From Nocardiopsis algeriensis (GTDB taxonomy: Bacteria > Actinomycetota > Actinomycetes > Streptosporangiales > Streptosporangiaceae), in contig NZ_JACHJO010000003.1 of assembly GCF_014203695.1 (NCBI RefSeq), positions 62,001-126,000 of the forward strand: a stretch of 64,000 nucleotides of DNA. Reading direction: 5' to 3'. The translations under genes were made by a program, and so were the position numbers. A model generated the notes under the pieces. It searched no databases and was not told the origin of the DNA. It worked only from the letters and a program-made list of their open reading frames with translations. Below, one piece after another: positions 18,166 to 26,055 of the stretch (the first letter of the stretch is position 1; each line of letters begins with the position of its first letter).

Positions 18166-19569
18166 ATGGCGTCACCCCCCGCACCCCCACGCCTATGGAA
18201 GAGAGCCGCGGGGAGGGGAGCCCTCGCCCTCGCCGGCGCGGCCTCCCTGGTCCTCGGACTCCTCACCCCCGCCGCAGCCGACACCTTCGTCAGCGACGCG
18301 GTGACCAGTGACAACCTCACCCACGTCGCCAACGTCCCCAAGACGGAGACGATGAGCGACTTCAACTCCGACCTGGCCTTCACCGGCGACTACGCCATCG
18401 GCGGAAACTACAACGGATTTGTCATCTACGACATCTCCGAACCGGAGGAGCCCCGCATCGTCTCCGAGGTGCTCTGCCCCGGCGGTCAGGGCGACCTCTC
18501 GGTGAGCGGCGACCTGGTGTACTTCTCCGTCGAATACCCGAGGGCCGGCACCGAGTGCGGCGCCCCGTCCACGAGCGCCGCCGACCCGGACGGGTTCGAG
18601 GGCATCCGGATCTTCGACATCTCCGACAAGGCCAACCCGCAGTACGTGGCCGCGGTACGCACCGACTGCGGTTCGCACACCAACACCCTGGTCCCCGGCA
18701 AGGACGGGGAGCACGAGTACGTCTACGTCTCGTCCTACTCTCCCTCGGCGAACTTCCCCAACTGCCAACCGCCGCACGACAAGATCTCCGTCATCGAGGT
18801 CCCGCTCGACGACCCCGCCTCGGCCGAGGTCGTCGACACCCCGGTCCTCTTCCCCGACGGCGGCAACATCAGGACCAGCGGTTGCCACGACATCACCGTC
18901 TACCCCAAGCACGACATCGCCGCGGGCGCGTGCATGGGTGACGGGATCCTGATGGACATCTCCGACCCGGCCGCGCCGGTCGTCACCGACGTGGTGCGCG
19001 ACGAGAACTTCGCCTTCTGGCACTCGGCGACCTTCACCAACGACGGCAGGACCGTCCTGTTCACCGACGAGCTCGGCGGTGGCGGCGGCGCCGTCTGCAC
19101 CGAGGAGATCGGTCCCCAGCGCGGCGCCAACGCGATCTACACGATCGACGGCCCGGGCAGCGACCCCGAGCTCGAGTTCGAGGGCTACTACAAGCTCCCG
19201 CGCCACCAGGGCACCACCGAGAACTGCGTCGCCCACAACGGCTCGCTCATCCCCGTCCCGGGCCGCGACTACTTCGTCCAGGCCTGGTACCAGGGCGGTG
19301 TGTCGGTGCTCGACTTCAACAACCCGAAGAGGGTCCGCGAGATCGGCTACTTCGACCGCGCCCCGATCGACGAGGACCGCCTCGTGCTCGGCGGCTCCTG
19401 GTCGGCCTACTACTACAACGGCTACGTCTACTCCTCGGACATCACCCGAGGCCTGGACGTCATCAAGCTGGAGGACAACCGGTTCCGCGTGGCCGAGCAG
19501 GTCCACATGGACGAGTTCAACCCCCAGTCCCAGCCCGAGTACCGGCCCGGCCGAGGCCACGGCCGCTGA
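18166..19569 (+). CDS. Secreted LVIVD-repeat (beta-propeller-like) protein
   Basis: 467 aa. A twin-Arg-poor signal peptide (basic KRAAGRG, hydrophobic core, cleavage near PAAA|DT at about residue 38) exports it. The mature part contains repeated units ending in IYDISEPEEPRIV, IFDISDKANPQYV, LMDISDPAAPVV and VLDFNNPKRVREI, the LVIVD repeat pattern of a beta-propeller. Several Cys pairs suggest disulfides. ATG start with ACAGGAG upstream. It pairs with the DUF305 lipoprotein next door; the ligand is unknown. Confidence 0.85.
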   Translation: MASPPAPPRLWKRAAGRGALALAGAASLVLGLLTPAAADTFVSDAVTSDNLTHVANVPKTETMSDFNSDLAFTGDYAIGGNYNGFVIYDISEPEEPRIVSEVLCPGGQGDLSVSGDLVYFSVEYPRAGTECGAPSTSAADPDGFEGIRIFDISDKANPQYVAAVRTDCGSHTNTLVPGKDGEHEYVYVSSYSPSANFPNCQPPHDKISVIEVPLDDPASAEVVDTPVLFPDGGNIRTSGCHDITVYPKHDIAAGACMGDGILMDISDPAAPVVTDVVRDENFAFWHSATFTNDGRTVLFTDELGGGGGAVCTEEIGPQRGANAIYTIDGPGSDPELEFEGYYKLPRHQGTTENCVAHNGSLIPVPGRDYFVQAWYQGGVSVLDFNNPKRVREIGYFDRAPIDEDRLVLGGSWSAYYYNGYVYSSDITRGLDVIKLEDNRFRVAEQVHMDEFNPQSQPEYRPGRGHGR

Positions 19570-19575
19570 TTCCGT

Positions 19576-19610
19576 CCGCAGGGGCGGCGCTCCCGGCGCC
19601 GCCCCTGCGG
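19576..19610. terminator. Bidirectional terminator between the LVIVD and FolC-like genes
   Basis: Arms CCGCAGGGGCGGCGC (19576-19590) and the exact complement (19596-19610), loop of 5 bases, between convergent genes. Confidence 0.85.
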
Positions 19611-19614
19611 GCCG

Positions 19615-20862
19615 TCAGCCGAACAGCCGGTCGGTGGGGGCGTCCAGCGCGTCGAGGACGCGGCCGGTGAAGTAGACCGTTCCCAGCGCCAGGACCCGGT
19701 GGCCCAGGGCGGCGATCGCCGCGGGGGAGAGGTCGGCGGCCTCCATCCGGCCCCAACCGGCGGGCAGGCCGTGCTCGAACCGCAGGTGCGTCTCGGGCAG
19801 GCGGACGGCGGTCACGGGCAGGCCCTCCAGCACCGCCACCGCGCCGGACACGTCCTTGTGGTCGGGCAGGCAGAGCAGGACGTGGTCGACCCCGCCCCAC
19901 AGGGCACGGGCGCGGGCCAGTGCCGCGGCCGTACCGACGCGGTCGATGGCCGAGTCCACGAGCACCTCGGCCCCGCTGTGCCCGGGGACCGGGTGGCGGG
20001 ACAGGCGCGCGGGCAGGACCAGGGTTCCCAGCACCCGGTGCAGGGGCCCCGGTTCGAGCGGTGCGCGGCCCAGGTGTTCCAGCATCCGGGCCGCGGCGGC
20101 CGTGCCCAGGACCCCCGAGGCCGCCGACAGGCCGGGCGGGCGCAGCTCCGGCGGCGGCTCCGCGCCGGGCCGGTCGGGATCGGCGGTCTCGGCGACCACC
20201 CGGCCCCCGGTGGCCTCGTCCAGGGCGGCGCCGACCGCGGCCTCCACCTCCGGTTCCTGGGGCAGGCTCACCAGGGCGCGGGTGCGCGCCCCGGCCACCA
20301 GCGCCTTCTCGCGGGCGATCTCGGGGACGGTGTCCCCCAGGACGCCCACGTGCTCGGCGAAGACCTTCCCGAGGGCGACCACCTCCGGCCCGACCAGGCG
20401 CAGCTCGTCGCGGCGCCCGCCCATCCCCGCCTCCAGGACGCACACGTCGGCGCCCGTGTCGCGGGCCCGGAGAAGCCCCGCGAACAGGAACAGGCCGCTC
20501 GGCGCGAGATAGCCGCCGTCCTCCTCCACCGGGGGCAGAGCGCGGCGGGCCTCCTCGATCCGCTCGCCGAGGGCGTCGAGCTCGGCGTCGGAGACCGCGG
20601 CGCCGTCCACCCGCACCCGCTCCCGGTAGGAGCGGAAGCTCGGGCCCGTGACCAGGACGGTGCGCAGCCCCGCCGAGGCCAGCGCCGCCGCGGCGGTGGT
20701 CGCCGTGGTGCCCTTCCCCTTGGAACCCACCACCCCCAGCACCGGCGGCCGGTCACCGTCCAGGTCCAGGGCGCGCATCAGGGACCGGGCGCGCTCCAGG
20801 CTGCGGGACAGGCCTGGGCGGCGGCTGTTCCACTCGGAGAAGAACGGGTCGAGGCGTGGCAT
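19615..20862 (-). CDS. FolC-like Mur ligase family protein (paralogue)
   Basis: 415-aa ATP-dependent ligase related to folylpolyglutamate synthase. P-loop GSKGKGTTATT at about residues 46-56, then VLEAGMGGRRDE and LALGTVYFTG, all matching the FolC/Mur layout, but the substrate region differs from folC. It is divergent from the true folC with an 80-base gap. It may glutamylate or amidate a different substrate; I cannot tell which. Start ATG gives DPFFSEWNSRRPGL; no strong Shine-Dalgarno is seen. Confidence 0.75.
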   Translation of the reverse strand: MPRLDPFFSEWNSRRPGLSRSLERARSLMRALDLDGDRPPVLGVVGSKGKGTTATTAAAALASAGLRTVLVTGPSFRSYRERVRVDGAAVSDAELDALGERIEEARRALPPVEEDGGYLAPSGLFLFAGLLRARDTGADVCVLEAGMGGRRDELRLVGPEVVALGKVFAEHVGVLGDTVPEIAREKALVAGARTRALVSLPQEPEVEAAVGAALDEATGGRVVAETADPDRPGAEPPPELRPPGLSAASGVLGTAAAARMLEHLGRAPLEPGPLHRVLGTLVLPARLSRHPVPGHSGAEVLVDSAIDRVGTAAALARARALWGGVDHVLLCLPDHKDVSGAVAVLEGLPVTAVRLPETHLRFEHGLPAGWGRMEAADLSPAAIAALGHRVLALGTVYFTGRVLDALDAPTDRLFG

Positions 20863-20930
20863 GTCCCCAAGTATCGCGCGCCCGGGGCCGGAGGTCCGAG
20901 TCCCGGGGCGGGCACGCAGGTGGGGGCGCG

Positions 20931-20972
20931 TACACTGACGCCGTGTACATCCCGACCACTGACAAGCCGTGA
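20931..20972 (+). promoter_or_regulatory. folC promoter with leaderless 9-codon leader ORF coupled to folC
   Basis: A -10 TACACT (20931-20936) lies 6 bases before GTG 20943, the right distance for a transcript that begins at that start codon. The ORF (V-Y-I-P-T-T-D-K-P) ends in TGA at 20970-20972, which overlaps the folC GTG (20969) as GTGA. folC has no Shine-Dalgarno, so it may depend on ribosomes that read the leader. Confidence 0.5.
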
Positions 20973-22321
20973 GCGAGGCGGGCGCCGACGAGCGCTACGC
21001 CGAGGTGACCGCGGAGATCCTGGCCCGCGCGCCCGAGACCGACATCGATCCCCGCCTGGACCGCGTCCGCACCCTGCTGGACCTGCTGGGCGACCCGCAC
21101 CGGAACTTCCGGGTGATCCACGTCACCGGCACGAACGGCAAGACCTCCACCGCCCGTATGATCGACGCGCTCGTGCGCGCCCGCGGTCTGCGCGTGGGCC
21201 GCTACACGAGCCCGCACCTGCGCACCGTGCGCGAGCGCATCGTCGTCGACGGACAACCCGTGTCCCAGGAGCGCTTCGTCGCCGCTTACGACGACATCCG
21301 CCCCTACATCGCCATGGCCGACGAGATGAACGACGCCCCGCTGTCGTTCTTCGAGATCCTCACCGTCATGGCCTACACGGTCTTCGCCGACGCCCCGGTC
21401 GATGTGGCGGTCGTGGAGGTCGGCATGGGCGGACGCTGGGACGCCACCAACGTCGTCGACGGCGACGTCGCCGTGGTGACGCCCATCGGCATCGACCACA
21501 CCGAGTACCTGCCCGACACCGTGGAGGGCATCGCCGAGGAGAAGGCGGGCATCATCAAGCCCGGCTCCGTGGCGGTCCTGGCCCAGCAGCCGCTCGCGGC
21601 GGCCGAGGTGCTGATGCGCAGCGCGGCCGACACGGGCGCCCGTGTCGCACGGGAGGGCATGGAGTTCGGAGTCCTCTCCCGCGACGTGGCGGTCGGCGGC
21701 CAGCAGTTCGCCGTGAAGGGCCTCACCGGTACCTACGAGAACCTCTTCCTGCCCCTGTTCGGCGCCCACCAGGCGGGTAACGCCGCCGTCGCGCTCGCCG
21801 CCGTCGAGGCGTTCGCCGCCGTCGGCGAGGACGACACGGGCCTGGACCCCGCCATCGTCGGCGAGGCCCTGGCCGGGGTGGACTCGCCCGGGCGGCTGGA
21901 GGTCGTGCGCACCAGCCCGACCGTCGTGGCCGACGCCGCGCACAACCCGGCCGGAATGGCCGCGACCGTCGCCGCGATGGAGGAGGCCTTCTCCTTCTCC
22001 AAGCTGGTGGGCGTGGTCGCGATCATGGCCGACAAAGACGTCGAGGGGATCCTGGATCCCCTGGAACCACTGCTCGACGAGGTCGTCGTCACCCGCAACT
22101 CCTCACCGCGATCCCTCGACCCCGACCGCCTGGCCGAACTGGCCGCGCGGATCTTCGGGGAGGACCGCGTACACGTGGCGCCCAGGCTCGATGACGCGAT
22201 CGACCGGGCCGTGGGCCTGGCCGAGGACGGCACCGAGTTCGGCGGCGCCGGTGTGCTGGTCACGGGATCGGTCGTCACCGCCGGTGACGCCGTCCACCTG
22301 CTGCGGGGCTCCGGTGAGTGA
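20969..22321 (+). CDS. folC: Folylpolyglutamate synthase / dihydrofolate synthase
   Basis: 450-aa cytoplasmic ligase that adds glutamate to (dihydro)folates. P-loop VTGTNGKTSTARM (54-59 core), YTSPHL, the Mur-type EVGMGGRWDATN and the C-terminal glutamate-ligase domain with DAAHNPAGM are visible. GTG start overlaps the stop of the leader ORF. It is followed by DUF4233 and ndk, as in many actinobacteria; valS, which often lies before folC in relatives, is absent here. Confidence 0.95.
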   Translation: MSEAGADERYAEVTAEILARAPETDIDPRLDRVRTLLDLLGDPHRNFRVIHVTGTNGKTSTARMIDALVRARGLRVGRYTSPHLRTVRERIVVDGQPVSQERFVAAYDDIRPYIAMADEMNDAPLSFFEILTVMAYTVFADAPVDVAVVEVGMGGRWDATNVVDGDVAVVTPIGIDHTEYLPDTVEGIAEEKAGIIKPGSVAVLAQQPLAAAEVLMRSAADTGARVAREGMEFGVLSRDVAVGGQQFAVKGLTGTYENLFLPLFGAHQAGNAAVALAAVEAFAAVGEDDTGLDPAIVGEALAGVDSPGRLEVVRTSPTVVADAAHNPAGMAATVAAMEEAFSFSKLVGVVAIMADKDVEGILDPLEPLLDEVVVTRNSSPRSLDPDRLAELAARIFGEDRVHVAPRLDDAIDRAVGLAEDGTEFGGAGVLVTGSVVTAGDAVHLLRGSGE

Positions 22322-22357
22322 GCGGGTGGGGCGGCCCACCACGAAGGGAGAACCGCC

Positions 22358-22714
22358 GTGCGCGTAGTCTGCGCAGTCGTCCTGGTCTTCGAGGCCGTCG
22401 TCCTGGGCCTGTTCATCCCCGTCGCGATCGCGCTGGAGGGGATGGACGCCGCCCTGGCCGGCGGGATGTGGGGAGGCATGGCCGCCGCGGCCGTGGTGCT
22501 CGCCGCACTGCAGAGGTACACCTGGGCGCACTACGCCGCCTGGCTGCTCCAGGCCGCGTTCCTGTTCACCTCGTTCACGGTCTCGGGCGCGCTGCTGGTC
22601 TCGGTGGTGTTCGTGTCCCTGTGGGTCGCGGGTGTGATCCTGGGGCGCCGCACCGACGAGATGAAGGCGGCCCACGCCGCCCGCGCGGCCGAGGAGGAGG
22701 CGGCGGCCGGCTAA
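22358..22714 (+). CDS. DUF4233 membrane protein
   Basis: 118 aa with three to four hydrophobic helices (about 2-24, 32-52, 58-80, 76-96) and a charged Ala/Glu-rich tail. Its place between folC and ndk is the standard position of the DUF4233 family. GTG start with AAGGGAG upstream. Function unknown; the tight order suggests co-transcription with folC. Confidence 0.82.
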   Translation: MRVVCAVVLVFEAVVLGLFIPVAIALEGMDAALAGGMWGGMAAAAVVLAALQRYTWAHYAAWLLQAAFLFTSFTVSGALLVSVVFVSLWVAGVILGRRTDEMKAAHAARAAEEEAAAG

Positions 22715-22942
22715 CCGCGGGGCGGGCGTCCACCGGGCCCGCCGCCCCGGCTTCCGAAGGTGCGGCGTCCGCAAACGCGATAGTGTGACGCAGGCCCGGC
22801 CGCCGCGGCCGGGGAGGGCGACGCCTCCCCGCGCCCCGTGCCGGGGCCCGGATCCCGCACCCCTTTCCCTCCGTCGCCGGCACCGCCGCGGGTGAGTCCC
22901 GAGCGGGCCGCGCGGAGCCTTCAGTGAGGAGTTGAACCGCAC

Positions 22943-23347
22943 GTGGAGCGCACTCTCGTTCTCATCAAGCCGGACGGCGTCCGCCGCGGCATCATCGGCG
23001 AGGTCGTCTCGCGCATCGAGCGCAAGGGCCTGAAGATCGTCGCCATGGAGCTGCGCACCCTCGACGCCGAGACCGCGAAGACCCACTACGAGGAGCACGC
23101 GGAGCGTCCGTTCTTCGGCTCCCTCGTGGAGTTCATCACCGGTGGCCCGCTGGTGGCCATGGTGGTCGAGGGCGACCGCTCGGTGGAGGCCTTCCGGGCC
23201 CTGGCCGGAGCCACCGACCCGGTCACCGCTGCGCCGGGGACCATCCGCGGCGACTTCGCGCTGGAGGTCCAGCAGAACATCGTGCACGGTTCGGACTCCA
23301 CCTACTCCGCCGAGCGCGAGATCAAGCTCTTCTTCCCCGACCTGTAG
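22943..23347 (+). CDS. ndk: Nucleoside diphosphate kinase
   Basis: 134-aa enzyme transferring phosphate from ATP to NDPs through a phospho-His. [12 protein letters not shown] at the N-terminus and NIVHGSDS with the catalytic H115 are exact family hallmarks. GTG start with GAGGAG about 9 nt upstream. The 228-base gap before it probably holds its own promoter. Confidence 0.97.
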   Translation: MERTLVLIKPDGVRRGIIGEVVSRIERKGLKIVAMELRTLDAETAKTHYEEHAERPFFGSLVEFITGGPLVAMVVEGDRSVEAFRALAGATDPVTAAPGTIRGDFALEVQQNIVHGSDSTYSAEREIKLFFPDL

Positions 23348-23378
23348 GGGAGCCTCCCCCTGTCCAGGGGGACGCGGA

Positions 23379-23405
23379 CCGCGGGCCCTGACCCAGGGCC
23401 CGCGG
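23379..23405 (+). terminator. Terminator after ndk
   Basis: Perfect 12-bp stem (arms 23379-23390 and 23394-23405), loop ACC, followed by TTCTGTC. Confidence 0.85.
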
Positions 23406-23568
23406 TTCTGTCATTTCCAGGTCAAGAGGGGGCGCGGGCCGGTGTGTTTGCGCAGCTGGGAAATCACCCAGGGCTACCGTGCGGAGAACCGTACACGTAC
23501 AGCACGGGAACGGATACGCATAGCACCAATGCGCGACCGTGTCACCACGGCGCCTTCGAGGACGTCAC

Positions 23569-24603
23569 ATGCCGAACAACCTTGCTTTTCTCGGCCGGGA
23601 CATGGCCGTCGACCTGGGAACCGCCAACACGCTCGTGTACGTACGCGGCCGCGGCATCGTCCTGAACGAGCCCTCCGTGGTCGCGCTCGACACCTCCACC
23701 GGCAAGATCGTCGCGGTCGGCATCGAGGCCAAGCAGATGATCGGCCGCACACCGAACGACATCACCGCCGTCCGCCCCCTGAAGGACGGCGTCATCGCCG
23801 ACTTCGAGATCACCGAGCGGATGCTGCGCTACTTCATCCAGAAGGTCCACCGGCGCCGCCACTTCGCCAAACCGCGCATCATCGTCGCGGTTCCCAGCGG
23901 GATCACCTCGGTCGAGCACCGCGCGGTCAAGGAGGCGGGCTACCAGGCGGGTGCCCGCAGGGTCTTCATCATCGAGGAACCCATGGCCGCCGCCATCGGC
24001 GCGGGCCTGCCGGTGCACGAGCCCACCGGCAACATGGTCGTCGACATCGGAGGCGGCACCACCGAGGTCGCGGTCATCTCCATGGGCGGCATCGTCACCT
24101 CGCAGTCCCTGCGCGTCGGCGGGGACGAGCTCGACCAGGCGGTCATGACCTACGTCAAGAAGGAGCACTCCCTGATGATCGGGGAGCGCACCGCCGAGGA
24201 ACTCAAGATCGCCATCGGGTCGGTCCACCCGACCGGGCAGGAGGAGCTCCGCGCCGAGGTCCGGGGCCGGGACCTCGTCAGCGGCCTGCCGAAGACGATC
24301 GTCATGACCGAGTCCGACGTCCGCCAGGCCATCGAGGAGCCCGTCAACGCCATCGTCGACGCGGTCCGCACCAGTCTCGACAAGTGCCCGCCCGAGCTGT
24401 CCGGCGACATCATGGACCGCGGCATCGCCGTCACCGGCGGCGGTGCCCTGCTGAGAGGCATGGACGAGCGCCTGCTGCACGAGACGGGCATGCCCGTCCA
24501 CATCGCCGAGAACGCGCTCGACTCCGTCGCCGTCGGATCCGGCACCTGCGTGGAGAACTACGAGCGGCTCCACCAGGTCCTCGTCCCCGAACGGCGGCGC
24601 TGA
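23569..24603 (+). CDS. mreB: Rod-shape-determining protein MreB
   Basis: 344-aa bacterial actin. Phosphate 1 [11 protein letters not shown], phosphate 2 [13 protein letters not shown] and the adenosine motif [11 protein letters not shown] are present. ATG chosen with GAGGA 6 nt upstream; an in-frame ATG 10 codons earlier is less likely. First gene of mreBCD-mrdA-rodA, whose products direct lateral or spore-wall peptidoglycan synthesis. Confidence 0.97.
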   Translation: MPNNLAFLGRDMAVDLGTANTLVYVRGRGIVLNEPSVVALDTSTGKIVAVGIEAKQMIGRTPNDITAVRPLKDGVIADFEITERMLRYFIQKVHRRRHFAKPRIIVAVPSGITSVEHRAVKEAGYQAGARRVFIIEEPMAAAIGAGLPVHEPTGNMVVDIGGGTTEVAVISMGGIVTSQSLRVGGDELDQAVMTYVKKEHSLMIGERTAEELKIAIGSVHPTGQEELRAEVRGRDLVSGLPKTIVMTESDVRQAIEEPVNAIVDAVRTSLDKCPPELSGDIMDRGIAVTGGGALLRGMDERLLHETGMPVHIAENALDSVAVGSGTCVENYERLHQVLVPERRR

Positions 24604-24604
24604 C

Positions 24605-25501
24605 ATGTTCCGAGACACGACAAGATCCCGGGCGGCGCTCGCCCTCCTCGTCACCGCGGCCGCCGTCCTGCTGCTCCTGGACGCCCGGTCCGACCAGGAC
24701 CCGGTCGCCTCCGCCTCCCGGGCGGTGGGGGAGTCCGTCTTCGCCCCGGTCGCCGCGGGGGTCGGCACGGCGGCCTCGCCCGTCACCGACCTCTACGAGA
24801 GGCTCAGCCAGGGATCGGCCGCCGAGCGGATCGCCGAACTGGAGGAGGCCAACGCCGACCTGAGCTCCCAGCTGCAGGCCGCCCGGCTCGACGAGAGCCG
24901 CGCCGACCAGCTCGACCGGCTCCTGCACCTGTCCGGCCGGGGCGGTTACGAGATCGTCGCCGCCCAGGCGGTCACCCGCACCACGCCGCGCGGCTACGCG
25001 CGCGTGGCCACCATCGACGCCGGCACAGAGTCCGGAGTCAGGCCCGACATGACCGTCGTCAACGGCTCCGGCCTGGTGGGCCACGTCGTCGAGGCGGGGC
25101 CGAGCACCGCCACGGTCCTGCTCGCCACCGACACCACCTCCGCGGTCGGGGCCCGGATGGAGGAGACCGGCAAGATCGGCGTGGTCAACGGCGGCGGTGT
25201 CCCCGGCGGCCCCTCGGCCGACCTCTCCCTGGAGCTGTTCGACATGGACGCGCCCCTGGAGGCCGGCGACCGGGTCGTCACACTCGGCTCGCACGAGGGA
25301 GCGCCCTTCGTTCCCGGCGTGCCCATCGGCACCGTCGAGAAGGTGGAGGCCTCGCCCGGAGCACTCAGCCGCATCGCGAGCATCACCCCGGCCGTCGACT
25401 TCGCGTCCCTGGACGTCGTGGGCGTCGTCGTCGCCGGGCCCGCGGAGGACCCCCGGGACTCGGTGCTCCCGCCTGTCCCCGAAGAGACGGAGGAGAAGTG
25501 A
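24605..25501 (+). CDS. mreC: Rod-shape-determining protein MreC
   Basis: 298 aa: one N-terminal membrane helix (about 10-28), a coiled coil (about 70-100, ERIAELEEANADLSSQLQAA) and the beta-barrel MreC domain. It lies 1 base after the mreB stop and its own stop overlaps mreD as GTGA, so translation is coupled along the operon. Confidence 0.94.
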   Translation: MFRDTTRSRAALALLVTAAAVLLLLDARSDQDPVASASRAVGESVFAPVAAGVGTAASPVTDLYERLSQGSAAERIAELEEANADLSSQLQAARLDESRADQLDRLLHLSGRGGYEIVAAQAVTRTTPRGYARVATIDAGTESGVRPDMTVVNGSGLVGHVVEAGPSTATVLLATDTTSAVGARMEETGKIGVVNGGGVPGGPSADLSLELFDMDAPLEAGDRVVTLGSHEGAPFVPGVPIGTVEKVEASPGALSRIASITPAVDFASLDVVGVVVAGPAEDPRDSVLPPVPEETEEK

Positions 25502-26055
25502 GAACCGCCGTCACCCTGGTCCTGCTGGCCGTCGCCGTGCTCCTCCAGGCGGCGGTCGTCAACCGCCTCCCACTCGACTGGGGCCCCGGACCCGACCTTG
25601 TGCTCGCGGCCGTGGTCGCCGTCGCCCTGACCGCCGGACCCGCCGCCGCGGCGGGATGCGGGTTCGCGGCCGGACTCGCCCTGGACGCCCTGCCGCCGGC
25701 CGCGCACGAGCTGGGCCGGGGCGCTCTGATCCTGTGCCTGGCCGCCTACCTGCTGTCCCTGTTCAAGCGCAACACCGGGGCCTTCGCGGGGGAGTCGTCC
25801 TCCTCCCTTCCCACGGTGGTGGGCGCCGTCGCCGCGACCGCCTTCGGTGTCGGCCTGGGCCACGCGTTCCTCGGCCTGGCGGTGGGGGACCCGCGGATCG
25901 GGCTGGTCTCCGCGGTGCTCAACACCTGCGTCGGCACGCTCTTGACCGCGCTGGTCTCGCCGCTGGTCACCCTGCCGCTCCTGCGCGTGCGCACCGCCTT
26001 CACCGACGAGGAGTTCGCCACCGTGCAGGGGCCCACGTCCCCGGAGGGGTGGTGA
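25498..26055 (+). CDS. mreD: Rod-shape-determining protein MreD
   Basis: 185-aa integral membrane protein with about five to six hydrophobic helices, typical length and position for MreD. The GTG start overlaps the mreC stop (GTGA), and its stop overlaps or abuts the next start in the same way. It likely bridges MreC and the PBP2-RodA synthase. Confidence 0.9.
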   Translation: MRTAVTLVLLAVAVLLQAAVVNRLPLDWGPGPDLVLAAVVAVALTAGPAAAAGCGFAAGLALDALPPAAHELGRGALILCLAAYLLSLFKRNTGAFAGESSSSLPTVVGAVAATAFGVGLGHAFLGLAVGDPRIGLVSAVLNTCVGTLLTALVSPLVTLPLLRVRTAFTDEEFATVQGPTSPEGW

